DNA from: Raphanus sativus
Taxonomy: Eukaryota > Streptophyta > Magnoliopsida > Brassicales > Brassicaceae
Length of the DNA: 64,000 nt
Assembly (NCBI RefSeq): GCF_000801105.2
Contig: NC_079515.1
Coordinates: forward strand, 38,325,920 to 38,389,919
Reading direction: 5' to 3'
Shown here: piece after piece, positions 1-11,600 of the stretch
Layout of the letters: each line of letters starts with the position of its first letter
How positions within the stretch are numbered: position 1 is the stretch's first letter
Translations under genes and position numbers: made by a program
The notes under the pieces: generated by a model
Told to the model about the DNA's origin: nothing
Seen by the model: only the letters and a program-made list of their open reading frames with translations
Database searches by the model: none

Positions 1-1414
1 AGGAGAGTAAGCTTAGGTCTCTAAGCCAAACTGTAGGAAGAACAATAAGAGCAGTTGCTATGGCAAAGATCTGCGAAGAATCAATAGATACTCCAGGGAC
101 GTTTAACGTAACGTTGGGGAAGAATCTTGACAAGTTATCACTCATCATTATAATATACTCCACACAACATGCGTATAACTCCATGTACAATAGTATCTAC
201 AACTCTCAAGAGAATAGAAAAAGCCCTAAGTTTTAGTATTTGGTTTGATGTTAGAAAGAACTTTAAGTGTATATGTAAATGGTTTCTATATAACTTACGG
301 AGACGATGAGGCGTCCAGTGAATCCAAAGGCAGCTTGACCGATGTCCGGATAAGTATGAAGGCCAGGAGAGCTTTCAAGGCATCTCTTGAGGAGAATACC
401 TGTGTAGCAAGTGATGATACCAAAGAGGAAAAGTATAATAAGCCCCAGCCACCCTCCTTCTTTTACCGCGTAAGGCATTGTGAGTAGACTTACTCCACAT
501 AGGAGATTGATTCCTGCACCACAATAGGTTAAACGGTGGTGAAATGTTGAATCAGCTGGAGTGACTTAATTTTTTGATGCACTACTGAACAGACACATTA
601 CTTAGACCGGACGAATGCATTTTTGAAAAACTGCCTTTAATAGACAAAAGAATTTTCCTAAATGAAAAAATAGACAAAAGAATTTTCCTAAATGAAAAAA
701 TAAATTACATGTTTAAGAGATTGTAAATTATTCATTAGAATTGTCAATATACAAACTCTAAATCGGATTTTTGCATTAACGTGTTTTCTTTCTATTTTTT
801 TTATTCTTGATTTGCGTTTATTTTAATAGTGTTTGAACTCTGAACCATTACTAATGTAATGTTAGGTCATTTACCGTTGAGAACGGATTGAGGAAACGAG
901 CAGAGATTCTCTTCTTCGAAGGGGAGATCGGTGATTGATAACTTGAGCTGAGATGAAACGAATGATTTGATCGAGACATCGTCTTTCTCGGTGAGCAAGG
1001 GCTGTTTGCTTGTGGAAGAAGCAAACGAGTTTAGAATAGAGTTTGGACGTCTTCTGTATAAGGAAGCGATGGAGCTGGTGAGTGATGATGTCTGAGAACC
1101 TCTCCGGTGAAGGAAACTAGTCGTAGGAGGTGTAACTCCGGTTAAGATATCCACAGATTGTCTGAATATTGTCCAAGGGAGAAGAAACTTTATTTTTACA
1201 AAGTTACAAACCCTTGAAATAGTTTTTTTTTTCCTAATGTAAAACAGAGGATTTGATTTTACCGATAACTTCGTGGCCATGGACCGGAATCGTTCATTGA
1301 TAATTGAGAAGACTTTCTGGAGATTTCATCTTCATCATTGTATGAGACATGGACTCGACTTTCTTCATCATCGGTCTGAAACAAAATGTCACTTTCTTGC
1401 TCCTCAGGCTTCAT
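1..1414 (-). CDS. Vacuolar amino-acid transporter, AVT1 family (5' part; truncated by window edge)
   Basis: Proton-coupled amino-acid transporter of the AAAP superfamily, expected in the vacuolar membrane. Four exons read on the minus strand: 1414-1263, 1161-875, 513-299 and 196-1, giving about 283 residues before the window ends. The first ~145 residues are the acidic, Ser-rich cytosolic tail typical of AVT1, including QPLLTEKDD. The core then starts with [20 protein letters not shown], followed by the second membrane segment and [18 protein letters not shown]. Exon 4 encodes [10 protein letters not shown] and [11 protein letters not shown], also family hallmarks. The start (MKPEEQES) is the first Met of the open frame, so a few upstream residues are possible. 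All junctions are GT-AG and keep phase. In Arabidopsis, AVT1 genes (At3g09330/09340, from memory) sit next to Fes1A, as here. Which AVT1 member it is cannot be decided. Confidence 0.88.
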
Positions 1415-1991
1415 CTTCGCTGTCTCAAGCTTTGAGTCAAAACAGCGAGCAACAGATTTTAGGGCAGAACACAGGAAACATGAAGAAAGAGAGAACAGAG
1501 GAGCTAGATGAAAGACTTGAACAAATCAAGAATGAGATCTGTTGTCACGTCGATCATATTATAGTATATATTATAATCATCTGGCTGTAAAAAAAAAGAA
1601 AAAAAATCTTCTGGCTGTTATATTTAATAGTTGATTGAGTTGGAGGGAAAGTTATCGTTCACATGTCAAAGCCTCACTCAAAGTCAACGGTATAAAAAAA
1701 GTGATCTGAACTTGTTGGGCCTATAAAAGCCCACGAATGTTGGATATTTTGGGCTCAAGTCTTTAAACCCAATAATATTAAAGACGCGTCATCGTCGTCG
1801 CTTCTCCGCTCTCGACGAGGTTAAGGTGTTGTAGCAGCGCTCTGCGAATAGTCTCTGGTCTTATATAAAAACCAAACCAGCCACTCGCCGATTCTATCTC
1901 TTTGTTATCGTCACAGACATAACTGCAAAAGCTTGGACTTTTGTAATAAATCTCTCTTTCTTCTCCTCCAAGTTTTCTTTCGGGCGCTTCG
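1415..1991. promoter_or_regulatory. Shared upstream region between divergent AVT1-like and Fes1-like genes
   Basis: 577 bases separate the two divergent start codons, so they probably share a promoter region. TGGGCC/TGGGCT-type (site II-like) motifs lie near 1718-1765, including TTGGGCCTATAAAAGCCC, whose TATAAAA core could serve the plus-strand gene. No further gene is visible. I found no clean heat-shock element, although the Arabidopsis Fes1A gene is heat-induced. Confidence 0.35.
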
Positions 1992-3701
1992 ATGGCGAAA
2001 GACGGACCCAATTGGGATGGATTGCTTAAGTGGAGTCTCTCTCACGCCGACGGTACACGACCAACTCGCCAGTTGAGGTAATGAATTCACTTTCTAGCTT
2101 ATTAGGTTCTGTCTCATCGTTGGTTGGTCGGAGAATGGGTAGTTATATAGAAACTTTGTAAAGCTGTGATTTTTTCTTTCTAGTAAGTTAATTTCAAATC
2201 TGGGTATGTGTAAAGTACGGTTCTTTTTTTCTTTCTTCGATTCAATTTATCGGTTTTGATTAGATGGAAGTTTCGAACTTTTGCAGCTTATGTAGGGTGA
2301 GAAAAGGGTATCTCTTTTGTCGTCAATGTATTGTGTTTTTTTTTTGGTTGATTTGAGTTGTTTTGATGAGACAGCGAGGAGGATAGGAAGTGGTTTATGG
2401 AGGCTATGCAATCACAGAGTGTAGATGTAGTCAAACGCATGAAGGAGATTACACTCGTTATGCAAACACCTGAACAGGTTTTGGTTGATCATGGTGTCAC
2501 ACCTCAAGATATCGAAGGTGCTTTTGCCATAGTATAGTACACAGTTTCTTATTGGCTTTATCTTATGCAATCTTGAGGAGGGGGGGGGGTGCTAATTTGT
2601 TTTTTTTTTTGTTATTCTTGTTAGATTTGCTCGATGAGTTGCAGGAGCACGTTGAATCGATCGATATGGCTAATGGTAAAGCTATCTTGGTTTTTCTCCT
2701 TTTTATTCCGTTGTTGTTAGCTCAGTTTTTGAATATTGGTCACTTGTTGCTGTGTAGATCTTCATTCTATTGGAGGCTTGGTTCCTCTTCTCGAGTTTCT
2801 TAAAAACTCTCATGCTAATATTCGGGCAAAAGCTGCTGATGTCGTGAGGACGATAGTTCAGAACAATCCTCGAAGTCAGGAGTTGGTAATGGAAGCCAAT
2901 GGTTTGGAGTCACTGCTATTAAACTTCACATCCGACGCAGATGTTCATGTTCGAACTCAAGCTCTCGGCGCAATATCATGTAAGCCTGATCAAAACCTTG
3001 AGTGATTTTGTTTCATATTTTGGTTGTGAACTTCTACTAAAGACTCTATATGTTGTTTATGTTTATATGTAGCTTTGATTCGCCATAACAAAGCTGGAGT
3101 CACTGCTTTCAAGCTTGCCAATGGTTATGTTGGTTTAAGAGATGCTTTGGCATCTGATAGTGTGAGGTTTCAAAGGTAAAATCCACTAAACTGCTCTTAT
3201 TCGTTACAGCCTATGTGGCATTTGAAACCTTATTGTTGCTTTTTTTTTTGTCTTTCTAAACGCTACAGGAAAGCATTAAACTTGTTGCAATATCTTCTGC
3301 AAGAATATGATTCAGACAGCAGACTTGGATTTTCCGGAGTGTTGATTCATCTCGCGTCAAGTGACGATGCTGAGACGAGAGAAGCTGCTCTCCGTGGATT
3401 GCTCGAGCTTGCAAGAGAGAGAAACGATGGAAGTGGATGTAGTAGCAGCATAGCGAAAGCAGATGAGAAACTGAGACAGCTTCTAGTAGAGCGGGTTGAA
3501 GGAATCAGCTTGATGTCACGGGAGGATCTTGAAACGGTTAGAGAAGAGAGACAGCTCGTGGATGCACTGTGGAGGTTTTGCTACGATGAACCTTCTTCTT
3601 TGAGAGAGAAAGGGCTTCTTGTTCTTCCCGGTGAAGATGCGTTGGCTCCTGATGTCGCAAGCAAGCTCTTCGAGCCTCTTCTCAGAGCTTCTGCAGCTTA
3701 A
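1992..3701 (+). CDS. FES1A: Fes1-type Hsp70 nucleotide-exchange factor / Hsp70-binding protein
   Basis: Cytosolic armadillo-fold protein of the HspBP1/Fes1 family that binds the Hsp70 ATPase domain. In Arabidopsis Fes1A supports thermotolerance by protecting Hsp70. Six exons: 1992-2077, 2375-2517, 2625-2675, 2758-2979, 3073-3175 and 3269-3701, total 345 aa. It begins MAKDGPNWDGLLKWSLSHAD, the conserved Fes1 N-terminal motif. Next come DIEDLLDELQEHVESIDMAN, then Arm repeats (HSIGGLVPLLEFLKNSHANI, AADVVRTIVQNNP, GALGAIS-type helices) and a C-terminal region ending ASKLFEPLLRASAA. Introns are GT-AG and T-rich; intron 2 holds a G9 run followed by a T run (about 2580-2610). Matches Arabidopsis At3g09350 in product and position. 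Confidence 0.95.
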
Positions 3702-4060
3702 CTTTATTGCTTTTGTTTGTCTTGTAACATTTTATTTTTTCAGACAAAAAGTCTGATAGATTTCAATACGAAGAATCTAGTGTTTATGTAATATGACAAT
3801 TTCTATTTTTGTCTAATGATTTGAGATCTTTGTTACTATTTTTATTGTTGAGATTAATGTTCAAATTCATTTTTCGATTCAAAGGTGTCAGTTGATAAAT
3901 TAATATTACTCATAAATATTAATTCATTTGTTTCATTTTTATTGGTTGTTATTTTTGAAATAATAAATTCTTTATTTCTTTCGCTCATCTTAATAGCGGG
4001 TTATTACTTATAAATATTAATTCATTTTTTAAAAATTTTTATTGGTTATTTTGACTAATG
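3702..4060. other. AT-rich 3' flank of Fes1, no gene seen
   Basis: 3' untranslated and intergenic DNA. The motif ATTACTTATAAATATTAATTC occurs twice in similar form (near 3905 and 4003), suggesting a short local duplication. No reading frame of interest. Confidence 0.4.
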
Positions 4061-4194
4061 TTAAAAATAGTTCTTGTCTAATTTTAAATTTAGCTAACAG
4101 CATAAATAGATTATTACTACATTATTTAAATGTTGCGAAAACATATTATGCATACTGAACATTGAATCCTGATCAGGCTATCTTTGATATAAAA

Positions 4195-4605
4195 ATGAAT
4201 CTTCTAATATATTTTATGATAGTTTTGGTTACCTATTACAGATTTGGTACAGCTTGTGCACCTAATAATGTAGAAATTCATAACCAACTCGGTCCTAATA
4301 TTGTTCTCAATTTTCATTGTCGTTGCAAAAACCCAAAATGTGATGTAGGAAATCAGCAGTTAAAATTTAGGGACTCTTATCTCAATAAGAAGAAGGAGAG
4401 ATCTCCAATAAATTTCGAAAGAGAAGAAATAAATTGTCTTTTAAAGTATGATAAATATTACCTTGACGTTCGAGTATATCGGCAAGCAGCTTTTCGAAGA
4501 TGTGGCATATTACGTTCATGGCTGGCTGAAAAAGATGGAATTTACTTTAAAACAAAACGTAATGAAACATGGAGATTTAGATTTCATTGGAATGTTGGTA
4601 ATTAA
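4195..4605 (+). CDS. S-protein homologue (plant self-incompatibility S1 family), small secreted protein
   Basis: Single-exon frame of 136 aa. The first ~22 residues form a hydrophobic signal peptide (MNLLIYFMIVLVTYY...). The mature part opens with VEIHNQLGPNIVLNFHCRC, close to the diagnostic SPH motif (V-I-N-L-G-x-L-x-HC), followed by KNPKCDVGNQQLKF. Near the end RRCGILRSWLAEKDGIYF and WRFRFHWN match the second half of the family. SPH proteins are a large secreted family in crucifers; the poppy S1 protein is the pollen self-incompatibility determinant, but most members have no known role. The length is normal for the family. A decayed second copy lies at 6616. Whether it is expressed is unknown; the AT-rich repeat setting argues for caution. 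Confidence 0.7.
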   Translation: MNLLIYFMIVLVTYYRFGTACAPNNVEIHNQLGPNIVLNFHCRCKNPKCDVGNQQLKFRDSYLNKKKERSPINFEREEINCLLKYDKYYLDVRVYRQAAFRRCGILRSWLAEKDGIYFKTKRNETWRFRFHWNVGN

Positions 4606-4707
4606 TTTTTACTATATGTGTTACATGTAATGCAATACCTTATTAAGCTATGTGCAGTGTATATCAATATTAATTTTATTTTATATAATTTTAAGTTTAC
4701 AAGATAA

Positions 4708-6178
4708 CTAGATGTTTTGCCCGCAGTTGCGGGCTTAATAATTTTACAAATTACTAAATAAATATATTATAAATTCGAGAAACATTAAAATAAATTATTT
4801 GCATGTCTTTGATATATTTAATAATTAATTAAATATTAATTTTATATACAATAAAGTTTATTTTAATAAAACATATTTATTATGTAAACAACTTGAAAAT
4901 ATTCATAAATTCATAAAAATATATACATGGATTTATATTTATTTTAAAAATATTTTGATGTAAATATTATTGGATCACATAATATATAATTTTGTAGATA
5001 ATGATGAGAATCAAATTAATGAAATTTGTTTAAAATTTGTGAGTGATTCTATATTAACAAATCTAATTTAATTATGTATTAAGAATAATGAAAATTTTAA
5101 ACGCTATAACTTTTAATATGAAAGAAAGAAAATTGCTTTAAATATAGTATTATAAACTAAATGTTCTCTTTTCAGTTATATAAAATTGATAATTTTTCTT
5201 GATTAATCTTTAGTTATGTGTTGTTTTATTTTAGTTTAATTTATTATTAAAAGATAATTTCAGATAACAACATAATATATATGTGTTTATATCATATTTT
5301 ATTTTTAATATATATTAGGTTTCAGATAATTCTTCTTATTATTGTTATTATTATTTTTAATCATTTTAATTCGTTTTTATTTTGGAGTTAATTTATATAT
5401 TTTATTCATTAAGGGTATAAACGATATTAACCACTCGAACTTTTAACATGAGAGCTCGAATCCAAAATTATTAAAATAAATTATTTTTATGCCTTTGATA
5501 TATTTAATAATTAATTAAATATTAATTTATATACAATAAAGTTTATTTTAATAAAAATATTTATTATGTAAACAACTTGAAAATATTCATATATTCATAA
5601 AACTATATACATGGATTTATATTTATTTTAAAAATATTTTGATGTAAATATTATTGGATCACATAATATATAATTTTGTAGATAATGATGAGAATCAAAT
5701 TAATGAAATTCGTTTTAAATTTGTGATTAATTCTATATTAACAAATCTAATTTAATTATGTATTAAGAATAATGAAAATTTTAAACGCTATAACTTTTAA
5801 CGTGAGAGAAAGAAAATCGCTTTGAATATAGTATTATAAACTAAATGTTCTCTTTTCAGTTATATAAAATTGATAATTTTTCTTGATTAATCTTTAGATA
5901 TGTGTTGTTTTATTTTAGTTTAATTTATTATTAAAAGATAATTTCATATAACAACACAATATATATGTGTTTATATCATATTTTATATTTTAATATATAT
6001 TAGGTTTCAGATAATTTTTCTTATTATTGTTATTATTATTTTTAATCATTTTAGTTCGTTTTTATTTTGGAGTTAATTTATATATTTTATTCATTAAGGG
6101 TATAAACGATATTAACCACTCTAACTTTTAACGTGAGAGCTTGAATCCAAAATTTTACTTCGCAAATAATAGTATAGA
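4708..6178 (-). mobile_element. Non-autonomous Helitron, internally dimeric (about 1.47 kb)
   Basis: On the minus strand it starts with TCTATACTATTATTTGCGAAG at 6178, preceded by host A. It ends with the hairpin GCCCGCAACTGCGGGC, then CAAAACAT and the terminal CTAG at 4711-4708, followed by host T. That is the Helitron signature: 5' TC, 3' hairpin plus CTRR, insertion between A and T, no target duplication. The interior is two direct copies of a ~686-bp unit, about 4783-5468 and 5469-6154, nearly identical. No Rep/helicase coding sequence is present, so movement would depend on an autonomous partner. Confidence 0.75.
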
Positions 6179-6615
6179 TAGATGTATTTCTTTATAAAAT
6201 TTTATCTTTTAATTTAACTACCATTATATATCTTATGTATTTATAATGTATTTATACTGTATAAAAATATAATACTTTTTAAAATATTTAATATCTTGTT
6301 CAACGCATATAAATTTCTAGTACTTTTAAATGTGTACATAATATTCAATATTCAGATTTAAAATAACACAATAAACATGTGTTAAATTTAATTATATACT
6401 AATAGCCTTTTTAGATAATTGATAAAATGATTAAATTTTTATTTTAAAACTGTTGGCTAGTATTTAACTATTGACTAGTGGTAAAACAGTTCTTGTCTAA
6501 TTTTAAATTTAGTTAACAGCATAAATAGATTATTACTACATTATATAAATTTTATGAAAACAAAATTATACATATTGAACGTTGATACCCTGGTAACACT
6601 ATCTTTGATCTAAAA

Positions 6616-7015
6616 ATGAATCATTTTATATGTTTTTGTATTTTTTTGCTACATTATAGATTTGGTACAACTTACTTGTGGAATCGTATAAAAATTCATA
6701 ATCAATTTGGTCTTGATAATGTTCTTCAACATCCTATCGTTGCAAGAACCCAAAATGTGATCTAAAAACTATGAATTAAAATTCAATAACTCTTTTACGA
6801 TGGAGAAGAGAGATTTAAATATAATAAATTTTAAAAGAAGAGATATTAATTATCTTTTAAGGCATGATAGGTGTCAATATGTATTCAGAGTTCATTGGTC
6901 ATAACCTTTTTTAGATGTGACTAACAATATTCAAGGAGGCCAAAAAGATGAAACTTATATTAGAAGGTCCATATAAACCATGGAAATTTGTATTTTATTG
7001 GAATCATGTTAGTTA
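6616..7015 (+). pseudogene. Decayed second copy of the S-protein homologue
   Basis: Aligns with 4195-4605. The start ATG and a Leu/Phe-rich leader remain, followed by a recognisable KIHNQFGLDNVL in place of VEIHNQLGPNIVL. After CAAGAACCCAAAATGTGATC the frame hits a stop (TAA near 6764) and later blocks are in other frames. The last block, with CCATGGAAATTTGTATTTTATTGG near 6979, corresponds to the WRFRFHW coding end of the intact copy. Several frameshifts and a premature stop make a functional product very unlikely. Confidence 0.65.
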
Positions 7016-7430
7016 ATAATTTTTTTTGTCAATGTGGTTGATAACAAAATTATAATGCTATTCTTATGTATATTATTTACGCTATGTGCGAATCTATATC
7101 AATAATTTAGTTTTATTGTAAATATCTTTAAAATTATCAAAATATAATACATTTATTAATAAAAATTTATTTTTATTTAATTACTAGTGTGTATCTTCTG
7201 TGTCTATAAGTTTATAAAATTAATTAATGTATTTATACTGTTATAAGAATATAATAACTTTTAACTATTTTGTATCTTGTTAAATTACTAGTACTTTTAA
7301 ATATGTATGTAATATATAATATATATAATATTTAGACTAAATAACACACCAAATGTATGTTAACTGTAGATATATATATATTAATAGCTTTTGTTAGATA
7401 ATTGAGACAATGAAATAAAAATATATACAG

Positions 7431-7860
7431 TATATGAATTTACCTTTATTTTTATTAAAAAAAATTATCATGTAAAATAATTATTTAGATAACACAGTTA
7501 CATATTATAAACTTTTTTTATTGAAATATAGTTTAAATGGTCTAGAATGCATTTGTTTTTTGGGTTTTTTTCAATACAAGCATCATAGATAACAAAAGCT
7601 ATGGGCCTCTCCCTAATAAAATACATCTGAATCCATATGAAACCAGTAATGAAAAAAAAAATGATCGAAGTCGATGATCATCATAAACTATTTTCTAGAT
7701 AATGATAATTATTAAATCACTGAAATTTATTTTTAATATGATTAATTATATATAATAAATTTAATTATTCATCAAGGGTAATAAAAAAATTTAGCTGCTC
7801 TAAATTTTGAACATAGAGTTCGGATTGAGAAAAAAGTGCTTTGTAAATAATAATATAATT
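7431..7860. other. AT-rich repeat-derived DNA, no gene seen
   Basis: Low-complexity AT-rich sequence. A block near 7680-7860 (atgatcatcat... gataatgataattattaaatcactgaaattt... attcatcaagggtaataaa... gagttcggattgagaa... taataatataatta) faintly resembles the interior and 5' end of the Helitron at 4708-6178, suggesting an old degraded relative. Confidence 0.3.
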
Positions 7861-7867
7861 ATGGAAG

Positions 7868-8140
7868 CCTCCTTGGTCCAATGGTTTGACTAAGGATTCA
7901 TGTAATGCTTCTACACCCGGAGATCTGGGGTTCAAACTCTAGAAAATACCAAATTATGCAGCTTATGGAAAAATGGATTACAGGAGATCTTCAGCTTGGT
8001 GCTGGGCGTACCATCGAACATGGATCTCATAGGACGGCTCGGATAGGTGCAGTCAGACGTGTATTCTCACAAGATGGTAGAATTGTCGGCTGTATAATCG
8101 TCTTTGTAATATTCTCATAATTGTAATAGCATAATTAATC
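7868..8140 (+). mobile_element. Possible tRNA-derived SINE-like element
   Basis: TGGTCCAATGG (7874-7884) resembles a pol III box A, and GGGTTCAAACTC (7928-7939) closely matches box B (GGTTCRANNC). The non-coding body that follows ends in a T/A-rich tail. A short open frame across it (7905-8120) has no family resemblance and is probably fortuitous. Target duplications were not identified, so SINE identity is tentative. Confidence 0.3.
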
Positions 8141-8643
8141 GATAATAATCGATCCAGATGTTAAAAAAATAATAATAATATAAGTTGTAGGAATGAAAAT
8201 TATCAAAAACGAAAAGTAAGGGTGGTTTATTGAAAAACGTAAAAGTTTGGGGGGCAATTAGATTAGGAAACAGTAGATGAGGGGTATATAAAGTCAACAC
8301 TATCTAACAAAAATAGCCCCCCACGAACTTTTGCTCGAACTCCTAGGGACCCGAGTTCGATGCCAGAGTAGTCACCGATCAGAGGAAATATCTCAACACA
8401 TTTCTCAGCTTCGCCTTGCCTTCTACAGAGCCAGCCCTCGTCGCAGCCTCGGCTATAACGGGTAAGCTAATAATAAAATTACTCACGAAACCGTTAAACC
8501 CTAATCCTCTCCACTCTCTCGCACGATCGCCTATGCTCAGAAACAATCTCATCTTCGCTGCAGTGTGGAATCGATTGAAGCGTTTTGGATCCAATTGATT
8601 ATTAAAGTTAGTAGCTTTCTGTGTTTGGGAGTAGGGGGGAGCC
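8141..8643. promoter_or_regulatory. Upstream/5' UTR region of the BRF1-like gene
   Basis: Contains a GGGGTATATAAAG TATA-like sequence at about 8280 and a near-palindrome CGAACTCCTAGGGACCCGAGTTCG around 8336-8360. The composition turns less AT-rich after 8400, consistent with a 5' untranslated leader. The open frames seen here on both strands (8379-8645) are short and do not resemble known proteins. Confidence 0.3.
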
Positions 8644-11600
8644 ATGGTGTGGTGTAACCATTGTGGGAAGAACGTTTCCGGGATACGCCCCTTCGATGGT
8701 GCACTGTGAGTGTTTGTGATTATTATTCACCCTTTAGTGTGTTCTAAGCTTCAAAATGTGAACTTTTATGTTTGTAATGTTGCAGTGCGTGTGATTTATG
8801 CGGAAGGATTTTGGAGAATTTCAACTTTTCAACTGAAGTTACATTCGTTAAGAATGCTGCTGGGCAGGTAGAGTCACACACAGCTTGCAGCCCTTTAGGA
8901 CTAAGTGATGTTTTGTTGTGAAGTTATTATGGTTTGTTTCTCCTGTCTCAATTGGTTTTGTAGATGTGATGAATAGAATGTTGTTGGAGAATCTTGGTAT
9001 GTTCTGTAGGGGTTTGTATGAGAAAGTTGGCAACTTTTTTGTGGTTTTTTAGTTCAGTGAGTATGTTTCTATTACAATCAGTTTGATCTTTACCTTTGCT
9101 TATTCTGTACTTGCAGAGTCAAGCGTCAGGTAACGTAGTGAGAAGTATTCAGAGTGGGGTTTCAAGCTCACGTGAAAGGAGAATTAGACTAGGTATGTTC
9201 TTTGTCATATGTGATTTTTCTGTTCACTGTTGGCCTACATACTGCAACTCAGACATGTACTCTACAGCTTTCTCTTATGGTTGATCTAAGTGCTCATCTA
9301 GATTCAGCTTAACGGTGCAAATTTTTTTTTTTTTAAGTTGCTTCTCAAAAATTTTGGGTTTAATAATTGATTAGGTGGTGTACTCATTAACCATTGGCCA
9401 TTGCGTGATTAGATACTTGAAAGTTAATGCAGTTCTGGTCCTGATAGTTAACTCTGACCAAACATTGGTTCTTATTTGCAGCTAGAGATGAGTTTATGAA
9501 TTTGAGAGATGGCTTGGGACTTGGTGATGAGAGAGATGATATTATTGACATGGCTACTCGATTCTTTACAGTATGTCTGGTTTACGTATTTTCAGAATAT
9601 ATCAATTTGTTAGGACTTTTGCCCCATTTTTAACTCGATTTAATCTTCTGAAGGTGGCAGTTGAGCAAAATTTCACTAAGGGCCGGAGAACTGAACTAGT
9701 ACAATGTTCCTGTCTCTACTTGACTTGCAGGTTATTTCTTATTAACCCTCTTGTTGCCTTTGTAATTTTGGTTCCTTTTAAAAAAAATACCATACTGATT
9801 TATGATGCGGCGATGTGTTATTGGATGTATGTTGACCAAAACCTTTCTTGATCTGTAGGGAAATGAACATACCGTTTCTTCTTATTGATTTCTCAAGCTA
9901 CCTTCGAGTTAGCGTGTAAGATGTGTTTTGTTTTCTTCATTTGCATGCTATTTGTCTTTCTTTCCATTGTAATACGGACTTTAATGTTTCTGCTTGTGTA
10001 GTTATGAGTTAGGTGCTGTGTACTTGCAACTCTGTGAAATGCTGTACATTGCCGAAAACCGGAATTATGAAAAGCTTGTTGATCCTTCAATCTATATACC
10101 TCGGTTCACAAACGGTAAGCATGTCGTTTTTTAAAGTCTCATTCTTTTCTGTATTTGATTGATGTTAAATGTTATTATTATTCTTTTTCTTTAGTTGCTT
10201 TGAATATCAGCCAAGAAACAAACATTTTATTTAGAGTTTGCTTACTCTTTTTATCACACACTTTGCAGTCTTATTGAAGACACAAGATAAAGATGTCGTG
10301 AGAACAGCTAGAGACATTATAGCTAGTATGAAGAGAGATTGGATACAGGTGTGACCTTGTTTTGTTAGTTGAATCTCTGTACCCTTTATCTTATTAGCGT
10401 TATTTATTGTTTATTATGCCTTGTGTTAAAACTGACCGTGTATTGGCTTGTAGACCGGCCGGAAACCTAGTGGAATATGCGGAGCAGCGCTCTACACAGC
10501 TGCGCTTGCCCATGGTATCAAGTGCTCTAAGACAGATATTGTAAGATATGATTTAGCTTAGAAAAAAATGTATTTTTAAAGATGAGAGGAAAGATTTTAG
10601 CACTTTTATTTAACAAATTTAGTGCTGATACAGTGATATGGTGTAATTTCTAAATATTGTAGGTAGGCATTGTGCATATATGTGAAGCAACTCTAACAAA
10701 AAGGTTGAATGAGTTTGGAGATACTGAGGCTGGAAGTTTAAATGTAAGTTTCATATAACACCAATTGACTTGGAGTGTTTAACTATAGTAGGGTTTTATG
10801 GGGTGTTTTAGAGTATGTTTCTTTAATTATCGTTTGGCTTCTCTTGTTTGTACCCTATATGTATATGTGTATTGACACCGTTTTCTTATGTGTGGCTAGA
10901 TTGACGAACTCAAAGAGAGAGAAGAGGAAATGCATAAAAGATCTTTTGCCACGAAGCAGACGTCTAACAAAGAGACCGTGCACTGTGCGCATCAGGATTG
11001 CAAGCCTGTTAACTATGGACTATGTGAGGACTGTTACCGCGATGTAAGTCTCCGGTTTTATGCCTAGTTTGTCTCTTTTCATGTCTTCTGTTAACGTAAT
11101 TGTGAAACCTTAGCAAATGGCTATGAGAGTCAACAGTCTGATGGTTTCTGCAGTTCATAACTGTTTCCGGAGGACTTGTTGGTGGGTCGGATCCTCCTGC
11201 TTTCCAGCGAGCAGAGAAAGAGAGAATGGAAAAAGAAAAGGCAGCTAGAGAAGAAAATGAAGGAGGGATTAGTAGCCTAAACCATGATGAACAACTGAAT
11301 GTAAGTTGAGTGGTTTCTTGCTAATAAAAACACATGTATACCAAGTTTGTTCAATTCTTCTTTGGTGGAATCTTTTGCTTGAATGTTTTTCCTTTGGCAG
11401 GCCAAGAGAGAACCAGTCTACTCCAGTGTGAGCAAAAGTGCAAAACCATGTTCAGGTGAGTGCGCAATTGCTATCTAATCAGATTAAACTTTGTTTGCTA
11501 ACGTTTGAGCTCTTGAGAATCTTTATTGTGTGATGTCTCCCAGAGAAAGGTGAAGGAGAGAAAGATGAGGATGATGGTGAAGTTTCAGATGAATCAGGCA

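Larger units (their letters stand above)
4060..7430. repeat. Tandem segmental duplication containing the S-protein-homologue gene and its pseudogene
   Basis: Copy 1 covers about 4065-4707 and continues after the Helitron at 6179 to about 6450. Copy 2 covers about 6480-7430. Both start with GTTCTTGTCTAATTTTAAAT, run through the SPH frame, and share downstream blocks such as CTAGTACTTTTAAAT with a following AATAACACA (6318-6370 and 7283-7350). The copies differ by many substitutions and small indels, so the event is not recent. Only copy 1 carries the Helitron, which therefore inserted after the duplication or was lost from copy 2. Confidence 0.65.

Noticed and set aside
4162..4194. Upstream extension of the S-protein homologue before 4195
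   Set aside because: It would need a TTG start; the ATG at 4195 directly precedes a signal peptide.
7905..8120. 71-codon plus-strand frame
   Set aside because: Overlaps a probable tRNA-derived repeat and has no protein family resemblance.
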